A DNA stretch of 64,000 bases from Desulfobacula sp. Lineage in GTDB: Bacteria; Desulfobacterota; Desulfobacteria; Desulfobacterales; Desulfobacteraceae. This document shows positions 17,949-26,559 of this stretch, piece by piece (within the stretch, counting starts at the first letter, position 1; each line of letters opens with the position of its first letter). Under the pieces are notes generated by a model that worked only from the letters and a program-made list of their open reading frames with translations, was not told the origin of the DNA and did not search any database. A program made the position numbers and the translations under genes. Location: positions 124,001 to 188,000 of the forward strand of contig JAMPXP010000005.1 in assembly GCA_023701135.1 (NCBI GenBank). Direction: 5' to 3'.

Positions 17949-18135
17949 CATAGAGGCAGGCTTTCCGACTGACGGATCATCCTAATGGCTGCGCCTTCCC
18001 CTGATCTTAAGAGTGGCTTTTGTGCAGTTTTCGTCCCCGGTCACGGCACCGGCTGGCATGTGGCGGACTCTCACCGCCTTTCCTTTTAACCCTTGGGAGG
18101 CCTGTCCTTCCAAAGGCACCTGTATGCTTGGCCAA
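17949..18135 (-). ncRNA. Cobalamin riboswitch
   Basis: Read on the minus strand, the leader contains the hallmark elements of the B12-sensing aptamer. They are GGTGAGAGTCCGCCAC, the GCCAGCCGGTGCC segment, an AAAGCCACTC box, GGGAAGGCG, and finally AGTCGGAAAGCCTGCCTC near 17951. It lies about 60 bases before the TrpD-like start, so it should repress the operon when cobalamin is plentiful. The outer boundaries are approximate. The leader end carries no clear T-run terminator, so control may be at translation through the AGGAGG site. Confidence 0.92.
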
Positions 18136-18197
18136 TCTTATACCCGGGGCCGGCTTATTTTGTCAACGATAAAAAAGGGAGGCCCATTCCGGGGTCC

Positions 18198-19088
18198 TCA
18201 TCCGCCAAAAATGGTCAGGCCTGCGCCGGTGACGGCCAGGGCAATGGCCAGGGTCTTGGGTCCTGTGATCCGTTCCTTTAAAAACAGGGCCGCCAGGATG
18301 AAGATAAAGATGGTGGACATCTGGTTTAAAATGGCGGCCTGGGAGGCTGTGGTGTATTTCATTCCCCCCACCCAGCAGATCAGGGCCAGATAGTTCCCGG
18401 AAACGGATGCGGGAAAGGCCGTGAGCCAGCTTTTCGAGAACCTGAGTTCACGGAGATAGGACCTGCGTTTGGGGTGGCAGAAGAGATAGACCAGGAGGGA
18501 TGCGGTTCCGGCCCCTACCCGGACAAAATTGGCCCAGAGGATGCCGGTCCTGCCCAGGAGTTCCTTTATGATGACGATTCCCAGGGCCACCAGGACCATG
18601 GCCAGGCAGCCCATGAGGATGCCGGACCAGGAGCTTTGTTTGATCACGGTGGGGTCTGTGATCTTTGTCCGGGACAGGGAGCCCACAAAAACCGCAGCAA
18701 AGATCAGAAAGCCCCCGATCATGGCCCCCGTGGTCAGGCTTTCCCCTAAAAGCAGAAACGAAAAAAAGATCACACTGGGCAGATAGAGGCATTCCACAAT
18801 GGCCACAAGCCCTGCACCCAGGCGGTTCAGGGCCATGAAAAAGAAGAGATCCGACAGGGTGATACCGAAAAACCCGGACACAGCCAGGAGAAGCCAGTCG
18901 TTGAGGGGTTTGTCCGGAAAAAAGGGAATCTTCAGGATGACCATGGTCAGGGAGATCAGGATCAAGGCTACCAGGCTTTTATAAATATTCAGGGAAACAG
19001 GTGAAAACACCTCCCCGCTTTTTTTGTAGAGAATGACGGCGCTTGCCCAGAAAAAGGCGGAGCCCAGAGACAGTATGGCGCCCAGCAT
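18198..19088 (-). CDS. EamA/DMT-family transporter
   Basis: A 296-residue membrane protein with ten predicted helices in two EamA repeats. Repeat one ends near LLLGESLTTGAMIGGFLI and repeat two near FLKERITGPKTLAIALAV, both in the position of the usual family 'GE...G..LI' motif. These are drug/metabolite transporters; the substrate is not predictable. It starts 8 bases after the MaoC-like gene on the same strand and is probably cotranscribed with it. Its stop lies about 60 bases upstream of the riboswitch start, so it could lie on the same strand ahead of the cobamide operon. Confidence 0.85.
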   Translation of the reverse strand: MLGAILSLGSAFFWASAVILYKKSGEVFSPVSLNIYKSLVALILISLTMVILKIPFFPDKPLNDWLLLAVSGFFGITLSDLFFFMALNRLGAGLVAIVECLYLPSVIFFSFLLLGESLTTGAMIGGFLIFAAVFVGSLSRTKITDPTVIKQSSWSGILMGCLAMVLVALGIVIIKELLGRTGILWANFVRVGAGTASLLVYLFCHPKRRSYLRELRFSKSWLTAFPASVSGNYLALICWVGGMKYTTASQAAILNQMSTIFIFILAALFLKERITGPKTLAIALAVTGAGLTIFGG

Positions 19089-19096
19089 GGATGGCC

Positions 19097-20032
19097 TCAG
19101 GAGAAGAGGAGTCTTCCTTTCAGATGGGGAAGCCCCTTTTGCTGGTCCCGGAGTTCAAAACGGACCTGGGGCCGTCCGGTTTCCTCATCCGATGCCTGTT
19201 CCCAGCCCAGGGTGGTGACGGCGGGCATGAACACCGGCAGCTTGAACGAGGCTTCGATGAGGGCAGGGCCCTGAAGGTCAAATTCCCGGTCAAGACTTGC
19301 CGTTACCCTGGCAAGGCTCCACATGCCGTGGGCAATGGCGGTTTTAAAGCCGAAAAGCCTGGCTGTTAGGGTATACAAGTGGTGGGGGTTATAATCCCCG
19401 GACACGGCAGCATAGCGGAGACCGGTGCCCGAGGGAACAGGGATGGTTTCTCTTTGTTCCAGAAAGATTTCGTCTGGTTTCGGGGCCGATGGGGCCTTTT
19501 TTGCCCCGCTCCGGGTAAAAAAGCCTGAAATGCCCTGCCAGACAATTTCCCCGCCGGAGCTGACCTCCAGGATGAAACGGGTTTCAATACCGGTTTCCTT
19601 TTTTGTAAACCCGGAAAGGATACAGGCCAGATCAAGGGTCTCGCCGGTGTTTACCGGTCTTTTCTGTTCAAAGGACTGGAACACCTGGATCAGTCCCGTG
19701 GGCTTCAGGGGGAAAAAGGGTGAGATGATGAATTTTCCCAGGATGCCGATAAAAAGGGTCTGCAGATAGGTGATGGGAATGGTGCCGTTGTTATTTTCTT
19801 TAAATCCGCAGATGGTTCTGTAACGGGAGATGAGGGCCGGGTCCGGTTGAAACCCCTGCAACAGGATACGGGTCAGCGGGACAGTTGCGTTATCGGCCAG
19901 GGTATTGGGACGGAATGGGGCTATCAGCAGGGCTTTTAAAAAAACCAGTCCCATGCGGGGCGTTTTTTTTATTTGCACCGAGGTTTCGGGCCCTGCCGGG
20001 GTTATCCGTATGACGGGTTGGTCCTGTTCCAT
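19097..20032 (-). CDS. MaoC-like acyl dehydratase (hotdog fold)
   Basis: A 311-residue double-hotdog protein. The C-terminal MaoC domain has YAAVSGDYNPHHLY with the catalytic Asp and His, followed by GFKTAIAHGMW. This is the (R)-specific enoyl-CoA hydratase / beta-hydroxyacyl dehydratase signature. The N-terminal half is a degenerate hotdog (IPITYLQTLFIG) with no catalytic pair. The protein is likely to hydrate or dehydrate acyl-CoA or acyl-ACP thioesters, but chain length is unknown. It is divergent from gdhA, with a 192-base gap holding several dyads. Confidence 0.78.
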   Translation of the reverse strand: MEQDQPVIRITPAGPETSVQIKKTPRMGLVFLKALLIAPFRPNTLADNATVPLTRILLQGFQPDPALISRYRTICGFKENNNGTIPITYLQTLFIGILGKFIISPFFPLKPTGLIQVFQSFEQKRPVNTGETLDLACILSGFTKKETGIETRFILEVSSGGEIVWQGISGFFTRSGAKKAPSAPKPDEIFLEQRETIPVPSGTGLRYAAVSGDYNPHHLYTLTARLFGFKTAIAHGMWSLARVTASLDREFDLQGPALIEASFKLPVFMPAVTTLGWEQASDEETGRPQVRFELRDQQKGLPHLKGRLLFS

Positions 20033-20180
20033 AAGCAGGTTACTTTATCTTCGTTTGATCCTGAAGTCAATAATGGTTATTGCGGATAATCCCGGTTTTC
20101 TGATATTAAAGAATCAGATTCAATACATTTCCGGAAAAGACAACGGTGCCTATTCCGGAAGATAAACAACGGCGTTTATC

Positions 20181-20198
20181 CTGAATCGAAAGATTCAG
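20181..20198 (+). promoter_or_regulatory. Stem-loop with GAAA tetraloop in the gdhA leader
   Basis: CTGAATC (20181-20187) and GATTCAG (20192-20198) form a perfect 7-bp stem closed by GAAA, a stable GNRA-type loop. It lies 11 bases before the AGGAGG ribosome site of gdhA. A related dyad, TCTGAT-N8-ATCAGA, occurs at 20099-20118 and a TTCCGGAA palindrome appears twice between them. It could be an operator or an mRNA stem affecting gdhA. Confidence 0.5.
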
Positions 20199-20224
20199 AA
20201 CCTTAACAGGAGGCAAAAGAAAAG

Positions 20225-21574
20225 ATGAGTACCATACTGGATATTGTCACAGCAAGAGATCCCTATGAAAAGGAATTTCACCAGGCGGTTACGGAAGTGG
20301 TGGAATCCGTCAAGCCGGTACTGGACAAAAACCCTGAATACCGCCATGCCGGTATCATTGAAAGAATCGTCGAACCGGAACGGGTGATCCAGTTCAGAGT
20401 TCCCTGGGTGGATGATCAGGGAACCGTCCGGGTCAACAGAGGCTTCAGGATTCAAATGAACAGTGCCATAGGGCCGTATAAGGGCGGTCTTCGGTTTCAT
20501 CCATCCGTGAATCTGTCCATATTAAAATTCCTGGCCTTTGAGCAGGTGTTTAAAAATGCCCTGACCACCCTTCCCATGGGCGGGGCCAAGGGCGGATCGG
20601 ATTTTGATCCCAAGGGCAAATCCGATAATGAGGTCATGAGATTCTGCCAGAGTTTCATGATGGAACTCTTCCGCCATATCGGGCCGGATACGGATGTGCC
20701 GGCCGGTGATATCGGTGTGGGCGGAAGGGAGATCGGCTATCTCTTCGGCATGTATAAAAAACTGAGAAATGAATTTTCAGGTGTTCTCACAGGCAAGGCC
20801 CTGAACTGGGGCGGCAGCCTGATCCGGCCCGAAGCCACCGGATACGGGGCCGTCTTTTTTGCCGATGAAATGCTGGCCACCCGGAAACAGAATCTCAAGG
20901 GCAAGGTCTGCCTTGTGTCCGGCTCCGGCAACGTGGCCCAGTATACCACCCGGAAGCTGAACCAACTGGGCGCAAAGGTGGTGACCCTTTCCGATTCCTC
21001 AGGCTATATCTATGATGAAAAAGGCATTGACGAGGCCAAACTGAATCATGTGCTGTATCTTAAAAATGTCCGGCGGGCCAGGATCAAGGACTATGTGGAA
21101 AAATACCCGGAGGCCGTCTATACCGCAGCCGACCCTTCAACCGGATTTAACCCCCTCTGGGACCACAAGGCCGACTGCGCCTTCCCCAGCGCCACCCAGA
21201 ACGAAATCAATGCCCGGGACGCCCAGAATCTTGTCAATAACGGGGTCTATCTGGTCTGTGAAGGGGCGAACATGCCGACCATGCCCGACGGGGTGGATAT
21301 CTTCCTGGATCATAAGCTTCTGTTTGCCCCGGGCAAGGCCGCCAACGCCGGAGGAGTCGCCGTGTCCGGCCTTGAGATGTCCCAGAATTCCATGCGGATC
21401 AAATGGTCCCGGGAAGAGGTGGAAGCCAAACTCAAAGGGATCATGAAAAGTATCCATTCCGCCTGTATTGCCGCTTCGGAAGAATACGGGACCCCGGGCA
21501 ATTATGTGAACGGGGCCAATATCGCAGGCTTTGTAAAGGTAGCGGATGCCATGATGGATCAGGGATTGGTGTGA
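20225..21574 (+). CDS. gdhA: NADP-type glutamate dehydrogenase
   Basis: A 449-residue hexameric-type glutamate dehydrogenase, the size of the NADPH-dependent biosynthetic class. Key motifs are KGGLRFHPSVN, PMGGAKGGSDFDPKGKS with the catalytic lysine, DVPAGDIGVGGREIGYLFG, the nucleotide-binding SGSGNVAQY and a C-terminal CEGANMP region. It interconverts 2-oxoglutarate, ammonium and glutamate in the cytosol. AGGAGG lies 9 bases before the ATG. The leader has stem-loops that may control it. Confidence 0.95.
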   Translation: MSTILDIVTARDPYEKEFHQAVTEVVESVKPVLDKNPEYRHAGIIERIVEPERVIQFRVPWVDDQGTVRVNRGFRIQMNSAIGPYKGGLRFHPSVNLSILKFLAFEQVFKNALTTLPMGGAKGGSDFDPKGKSDNEVMRFCQSFMMELFRHIGPDTDVPAGDIGVGGREIGYLFGMYKKLRNEFSGVLTGKALNWGGSLIRPEATGYGAVFFADEMLATRKQNLKGKVCLVSGSGNVAQYTTRKLNQLGAKVVTLSDSSGYIYDEKGIDEAKLNHVLYLKNVRRARIKDYVEKYPEAVYTAADPSTGFNPLWDHKADCAFPSATQNEINARDAQNLVNNGVYLVCEGANMPTMPDGVDIFLDHKLLFAPGKAANAGGVAVSGLEMSQNSMRIKWSREEVEAKLKGIMKSIHSACIAASEEYGTPGNYVNGANIAGFVKVADAMMDQGLV

Positions 21575-21621
21575 AAGAGCTTGACAATTAAAGGGTAACG
21601 GATTATAAGGGGTTGTAACAT

Positions 21622-21757
21622 AAAGGGGAGTAGTTATCGGCTGCTAAAAGGCCGACCCGGATTCCGTCAAGACGGTCGAAAGACCCGGAACCGGGACAGT
21701 GATCCTGCAAACAAGACCTTTATCCCGGCGACCATGCCGAGGGTAAAGGTCTTTTTT
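21622..21757 (+). ncRNA. yybP-ykoY family (Mn2+) riboswitch
   Basis: The stretch begins with AAAGGGGAGTAG, the conserved 5' box of the yybP-ykoY RNA. It continues through a GC-rich stem region to the 3' helix, where AAGACCTTTA pairs with TAAAGGTCTT and is followed by T residues. A TerC-family gene starts about 47 bases downstream, the classical partner of this riboswitch. In studied cases Mn2+ binding prevents termination or frees the ribosome site, so manganese should raise expression. Confidence 0.88.
21713..21757 (+). terminator. Riboswitch expression-platform terminator
   Basis: AAGACCTTTA at 21713-21722 pairs with TAAAGGTCTT around 21744-21753, followed by a short T-run (TTTTATT). This is a good intrinsic terminator immediately ahead of the TerC gene and forms the likely switch of the Mn2+ riboswitch. 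Confidence 0.75.
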
Positions 21758-21803
21758 ATTATCGGCATGGGATATATGAACGATTTTGTTAAGGATGGTA
21801 TCT

Positions 21804-22772
21804 ATGATTGCTGAAATCACCTGGGTCCACTGGACCGTATTTATCCTGGCCGTAATCCTGTTCCTGGCAATGGATCTGGGCGTGTTCCACCGGAAAGCCC
21901 ATGCCGTCAAATTTAAAGAGGCTCTGCTGTGGACGGTTCTGTGGTTCTCCCTGGCCATGGGGTTTGCCTGGGGGCTGAATGTTCTGCGCGGGCAGGAAGA
22001 AGCCCTTGAATTTTTGACGGGCTATATCGTGGAGTTGTCCCTGTCCATGGACAATGTGTTTGTCATTGCTTTGATTTTCAGGTATTTTCAGGTCCCTTTG
22101 GCCTATCAGCACCGGGTCCTGTTCTGGGGCATCATGGGGGCCCTCGTTCTGAGGGGAAGCATGATCTGGGCTGGAGCCGCCCTGGTAAGGCAATTTGAAT
22201 GGACCCTGATCGTTTTTGGCGGTTTTCTGGTTTTCAGCGGCATCAAATTGCTGTTTACCAAAGAAGAAAGCGTGGAACCGGGAAAAAATATCCTAATGCG
22301 ATTGGCCCGAAGATTTCTGCCCATCGCCCCCTCATATGACCAACAGCGCTTTGTAACCTTTGTCAGCGGCCGCCGCGTGTTTACCCCTCTTGTTCTGGTA
22401 CTTATCATGGTGGAGGCCACGGACCTTATATTTGCACTGGATTCCATTCCTGCCATCTTCGGCATCACGACAAAAGAATTTATTGTATTCACTTCCAATG
22501 TCTTCGCCATTCTGGGGCTGAGATCCCTTTATTTTGCCCTGGCCGGGGCCATCGACTATTTCCGCTACCTGAAATTCGGACTTTCCCTGGTGCTGGTGTT
22601 TATCGGCGCCAAAATGCTTTTGCTGAAATTTATTCACATCGCCACCCCCGTGTCTCTGGGGATTATTGGAACAATCATCCTGGTCTCCATCGGACTTTCT
22701 CTGGTGAGCCGTTGGATACAAGCCGGCAAGCCGCTGAAACGAGAAGCAATATTCGGTAAGGCAGTGGATTGA
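21804..22772 (+). CDS. TerC-family membrane protein (Alx/YkoY-like), likely Mn2+ exporter
   Basis: A 322-residue integral membrane protein of the TerC family, with about nine helices. The hallmark acidic helices are present: DLGVFHRKAH, FLTGYIVELSLSMDNVFV, LVLIMVEATDLIFALDSIPA and FTSNVFAILGLRSLYFAL. Alx/YkoY-type members export manganese, some working with Sec insertion of metalloenzymes. The upstream yybP-ykoY riboswitch supports the manganese role. I start at ATG 21804 because AAGGA lies 8 bases before it; TTG 21786 and ATG 21795 are in frame but less well placed. Confidence 0.9.
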   Translation: MIAEITWVHWTVFILAVILFLAMDLGVFHRKAHAVKFKEALLWTVLWFSLAMGFAWGLNVLRGQEEALEFLTGYIVELSLSMDNVFVIALIFRYFQVPLAYQHRVLFWGIMGALVLRGSMIWAGAALVRQFEWTLIVFGGFLVFSGIKLLFTKEESVEPGKNILMRLARRFLPIAPSYDQQRFVTFVSGRRVFTPLVLVLIMVEATDLIFALDSIPAIFGITTKEFIVFTSNVFAILGLRSLYFALAGAIDYFRYLKFGLSLVLVFIGAKMLLLKFIHIATPVSLGIIGTIILVSIGLSLVSRWIQAGKPLKREAIFGKAVD

Positions 22773-22914
22773 CAGCGGTTTGCTTTTAATGTCGATCGGC
22801 TCCTGGCCGCCGGTAATGCTTGAAAATCAAAGGGATATGATATATTAAGATGCTGAATCAGGGCCGGATGAATGCATTCAATATGGCTCAAAATTAAACA
22901 ATGGAGGAAATGTA

Positions 22915-23841
22915 ATGCTGAGAGTTTCAAGATCTAAAATGACCCTGACGGTTTTAGCGGTGATGGTATTTTTTATAATAGCCGGATTCATGGAGGTTGC
23001 CGATGCCCGGGTGCGGAGCGGGGGGAGGTCCTTCAAAAGAGCACCGTCCGTATCAAAACCGGCCGCTCAAACCCAGGCTCCTCGGCCCATGGGAAGCCCC
23101 ATGGGCGGGTCCTTTACCAGGGGGTTGGCCGGCGGCATCATGGGCGGGTTCCTGGGCAGTATGCTTTTTGGCGGAATGGCCCATGGCGCAATGGGCGGTA
23201 TCGGAGGCAGCGGATTCGGGCTGTTTGAGATCCTGCTCCTGGCGGGTGCAGCTTATTTCGCTTACAAATGGTTTGCCCGCCGGAAAGCCCTTGCAGGGAA
23301 TACCGGATCGGCAGCTTCCCCGGGTCGGAATCCCTCCTCCCGGTTTTTTTCCGGACCGGGCGCGTCCCAGGTGACACAGGATAATATGGAAGAAGATCCC
23401 CTGGTCGCTGGTGTGCGGGAAATCTGGGCCGTTGACGGCAGTTTTGACCCGGATGCATTTAAAGAAACCGCCCAGGATCTGTTTTTCAAAATTCAGGCCG
23501 CATGGACCCGTCGGGACACCTCCGTTCTGAAGCCCCATGTTGGAGATCAATTGCTGGAGGAATATGAGCGTCATTTTAACGACCTCAAACAGCAGGGCCG
23601 GCTCAATCGCCTCGAGAACATTGCCGTGCGGAATGTCGACCTGATGGCCGCCGGTGTCCAGGGCGGTGAGATGTTTGTCACGGTCCGGTTTACAGCCAAT
23701 CTGCTGGATTATACCGTGGATGAAAAATCCGGCGAGATTGTACAGGGGGATTCTGAAAATTCCGTGAAATTTGATGAGGCGTGGACCTTTGCGGCGCCTG
23801 TGGGAAGCCGGGCATGGAAACTGGAAGGCATAGAGGCCTGA
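22915..23841 (+). CDS. Tim44-like domain membrane protein
   Basis: A 308-residue protein with an N-terminal signal/anchor helix (residues 9-28), then a Gly/Met-rich segment (RGLAGGIMGGFLGSMLFGG). A second hydrophobic helix follows near 105-118 and a C-terminal Tim44-like domain occupies roughly 165-305. That domain binds lipids or membrane proteins in relatives; bacterial members have no settled role. A GGAGG site precedes ATG 22915. It is 25 bases upstream of htpX, suggesting a shared role in membrane-protein quality control. A weak promoter-like pair (CTTGAA, 16 bases, TATATT) lies at 22819-22846. Confidence 0.82.
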   Translation: MLRVSRSKMTLTVLAVMVFFIIAGFMEVADARVRSGGRSFKRAPSVSKPAAQTQAPRPMGSPMGGSFTRGLAGGIMGGFLGSMLFGGMAHGAMGGIGGSGFGLFEILLLAGAAYFAYKWFARRKALAGNTGSAASPGRNPSSRFFSGPGASQVTQDNMEEDPLVAGVREIWAVDGSFDPDAFKETAQDLFFKIQAAWTRRDTSVLKPHVGDQLLEEYERHFNDLKQQGRLNRLENIAVRNVDLMAAGVQGGEMFVTVRFTANLLDYTVDEKSGEIVQGDSENSVKFDEAWTFAAPVGSRAWKLEGIEA

Positions 23842-23866
23842 GCCGGATACCTGAAGGAGAATGAAG

Positions 23867-24742
23867 ATGAAACGGGTTGTTCTGTTTTTGTTGACCAATA
23901 TTGCGGTCCTGCTGGTATTGTCGGTCAGTGCCCGGATCCTCGGCATTGACCGCTACCTGACCGCCAATGGCCTTAACATGGGGATGCTGCTGGCCTTTGC
24001 GGCCTTGATAGGCTTTGGCGGATCCTTTATTTCGCTTTTGATGTCCAAGACCATGGCCAAATGGAGTACCGGGGCCCAGGTCATTGGGCAGCCCGCCAAT
24101 ATGGACCAGGCCTGGTTATTGGACACCGTCGGCCGGCTGGCCGGTAAAGCCGGGTTGCCCAGGCCGGAAGTTGCGGTTTATGAAGGGGCGCCCAATGCCT
24201 TTGCCACGGGCCCCAGCAGGACCAATTCCCTGGTGGCGGTATCCACGGGCCTGCTGCAGGGGATGAACCGGCGTCAGGTGGAAGCGGTTCTGGCCCACGA
24301 GGTGGCCCATATCGCCAATGGGGATATGGTGACCCTGACCTTGATCCAAGGTGTGGTTAATACTTTTGTGATCTTCCTGTCCCGGGCCGCCGCCTATGCA
24401 GTGGACAGCTTTCTGCGCAAAAATGACGAAGAAACGAGCGGCCCAGGCATTGGCTATTTCATTACCAGTATGGTATTTGAAATCCTGTTCGGTATTCTGG
24501 CCAGCATTGTGGTGATGTATTTTTCCCGTCAGAGGGAATACCGGGCCGATATGGGGGCGGCCCAACTCATGGGCGACCGGCAACCCATGATTGATGCCCT
24601 GCGCGCCCTCGGCAGCCTGGGATCGGGGGAGCTGCCCAAAGAAATTGCCGCCAGCGGGATCTCCGGCAGGGGCATGACGGCATTGCTCAGCAGCCATCCG
24701 CCGCTGGAATCCCGGATTGCAGCTCTGCAATCGGCAAACTGA
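23867..24742 (+). CDS. htpX: Membrane zinc protease HtpX
   Basis: A 291-residue M48 metalloprotease with an N-terminal helix pair and the zinc motif [10 protein letters not shown] at residues 144-153, followed by [20 protein letters not shown] and the EYRAD third-ligand motif. The length and order match E. coli HtpX closely. It cleaves misfolded inner-membrane proteins with its active site facing the cytosol. I use ATG 23867, 7 bases after AAGGAG; ATG 23861 sits too close to that site. Confidence 0.94.
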   Translation: MKRVVLFLLTNIAVLLVLSVSARILGIDRYLTANGLNMGMLLAFAALIGFGGSFISLLMSKTMAKWSTGAQVIGQPANMDQAWLLDTVGRLAGKAGLPRPEVAVYEGAPNAFATGPSRTNSLVAVSTGLLQGMNRRQVEAVLAHEVAHIANGDMVTLTLIQGVVNTFVIFLSRAAAYAVDSFLRKNDEETSGPGIGYFITSMVFEILFGILASIVVMYFSRQREYRADMGAAQLMGDRQPMIDALRALGSLGSGELPKEIAASGISGRGMTALLSSHPPLESRIAALQSAN

Positions 24743-24812
24743 TCGTCTCCGCCAGGAAGGTTATCTTGCATATTAAAAACATGCAAGCCTCAAAAGGTTA
24801 GAGTTGAATCAT

Positions 24813-26135
24813 ATGGATATCATTTGGCTTGAAATAGGATTAATCTTTTTTCTGATTGTCTTGAACGGGTTGCTGGCCTTGTCTGAGCTGGCCCTTGTCT
24901 CGGCCCGGAAGACCAGGCTGGAACAACTTGCAAAAGAAGGCGATGCAAGGGCGGCCGTGGCTCTTAAGCTCGCCAATTCACCGGATAGTTTTTTATCCAC
25001 CATACAGATCGGGATTACCTTTATCGGAATTCTGGCCGGCGCCTTTGGCGGGGCAACCCTGGCTGAGGGGATAGGAATCCGACTTGCCGGTGTCCCTTTA
25101 TTTGCACCCTATGCCGAAGCCATCGGCGTTACGATCGTGGTCTTCTGCATCACCTATTTATCCTTGATCCTGGGGGAACTGATTCCGAAGCGGATCGCTT
25201 TAAATGATCCGGAAAATATCGCCTGCCTGGTGGCTCCGGCCATACATCTCCTTTCACGGCTGGCGCATCCATTGGTGATTCTGCTGAGCAGTTCCACAAA
25301 TCTATCCCTCCGTATTTTCGGGTTCAAAGTGACCGCTGAGCCGACTGTGACGGAAGAGGAAATAAAACTGCTCATCGACAAAGGAACCCAGGCCGGAACC
25401 TTTCAAGAATTTGAACAGGATACGATTGAGCGTGTCTTTCGCCTGGCCGATCGCCGGGTGTCTGTTTTGATGACCCCCAGGGCGGATATTGTCTGGCTCA
25501 ATCTGAACGAAAGCCCGGAGGAAACAAAGCATAAGATCGCACAGCATAAGTATTCGTCATATCCCTTGGCCCGGGACCGGTTTGAAAATATTGCAGGGGT
25601 GATCCGGGGAAAGGACCTGCTTTCACTCATCATGGAGGGCAAACCCTTTGATCTTGAGGAAATATGCCGTCCCCCCCTTTTTGTCTACGAGACCACGCCG
25701 GCGGTTAAGGCCATGGAATTATTCAAAAAAACCAAGATGCATATCGCTTTTGTGGTGGATGAATACGGCACGACCCAGGGCCTTGTCACTTTTGGGGATA
25801 TTTTAAGGTCCGTGTTTGAGGATGTTGAAGACACTGTTGAAGGGGAAAGCGACATTGTGAAACGGGAAGACGGCTCATTGCTGGTATCCGGGAGTCTGCC
25901 CTTGGATGAGTTCATGGATTACATGGAAATCGGAAGCCTGACCGAAGAAGAACAGGCAGGGATAGACACCGTGGGAGGATTCGTCATGGCGAGGCTCGGC
26001 ACTGTGCCTGCGGAAGGGCAGTCCTTTGTATGGAAGGGGTTAAGGCATGAAGTCGTTGACATGGATGGAAGAAGGGTGGATAAGATCCTGGTGTCACGGC
26101 AGGACTTCAATAAAGAGGCCTTTCAACCGGAATAA
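24813..26135 (+). CDS. CNNM/CorC-HlyC family transporter-like protein
   Basis: A 440-residue UPF0053-type protein. Residues 1-190 are the DUF21/CNNM transmembrane domain (ALSELALVSARKTRLEQLA, IQIGITFIGILAGAFGGATLA). A CBS pair occupies about 205-325 (MTPRADIVWLN, TKMHIAFVVDEYGTTQGLVT). The CorC_HlyC domain is at the C-terminus. Relatives handle Mg2+/Co2+ efflux or membrane repair; older 'hemolysin' names are misleading. The start at ATG 24813 gives the compact N-terminus; TTG 24804, 6 bases after AAAGG, is possible. It follows HtpX on the same strand. Confidence 0.88.
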   Translation: MDIIWLEIGLIFFLIVLNGLLALSELALVSARKTRLEQLAKEGDARAAVALKLANSPDSFLSTIQIGITFIGILAGAFGGATLAEGIGIRLAGVPLFAPYAEAIGVTIVVFCITYLSLILGELIPKRIALNDPENIACLVAPAIHLLSRLAHPLVILLSSSTNLSLRIFGFKVTAEPTVTEEEIKLLIDKGTQAGTFQEFEQDTIERVFRLADRRVSVLMTPRADIVWLNLNESPEETKHKIAQHKYSSYPLARDRFENIAGVIRGKDLLSLIMEGKPFDLEEICRPPLFVYETTPAVKAMELFKKTKMHIAFVVDEYGTTQGLVTFGDILRSVFEDVEDTVEGESDIVKREDGSLLVSGSLPLDEFMDYMEIGSLTEEEQAGIDTVGGFVMARLGTVPAEGQSFVWKGLRHEVVDMDGRRVDKILVSRQDFNKEAFQPE

Positions 26136-26154
26136 GCGGGTTTAAAAGGGTAGT

Positions 26155-26559
26155 TTACATGTCTGCCAGATAGGGCTCGATCAATTTCAGTTCATTTGGC
26201 CGGATGGGACGCCAGGGAACGCCATAAAGACTTGCCTGGGTCAGCTTGACAGGATGGATCCGGGCCACTTCAATTCCCTCGTCTACCTCGATCCAGAGGG
26301 TTTTTTCCATGTCTATGTGATAGGCCTGGGATATTTTTTCGGCAAAATTATGGATATAGTTTTTCAGCGAGGTATTCATGGTGGGATTGAGCCTTGCATT
26401 TTTCAGGATAACGGCGAAAGGCACCAGATAGCTGATCCCTTCACCATCCGTGCCCAACCGGACAATCTTTACATGGTATGATCCCGGCCACCAGGAAACC
26501 GGTTTTTCACCATCCGTGCTTTTCCCGTCCCATTCATAAATAAAATCATGAAGAATCAT
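26155..26559 (-). CDS. Unknown 134-residue protein of the cupin operon
   Basis: I do not recognise this soluble protein. It begins MILHDFIYEWDGKSTDG, contains WWPGSYHVKIVRLG and two short amphipathic helices, and ends with a conserved-looking YGVPWRPIRPNELKLIEPYL. ATG 26557-26559 overlaps the stop of the upstream GalT-like gene in an ATGA arrangement, and AGAGGA precedes it, so translational coupling is very likely. It is the third gene in a cupin / GalT-like / unknown unit and is convergent with the CorC-family gene. Confidence 0.75.
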   Translation of the reverse strand: MILHDFIYEWDGKSTDGEKPVSWWPGSYHVKIVRLGTDGEGISYLVPFAVILKNARLNPTMNTSLKNYIHNFAEKISQAYHIDMEKTLWIEVDEGIEVARIHPVKLTQASLYGVPWRPIRPNELKLIEPYLADM

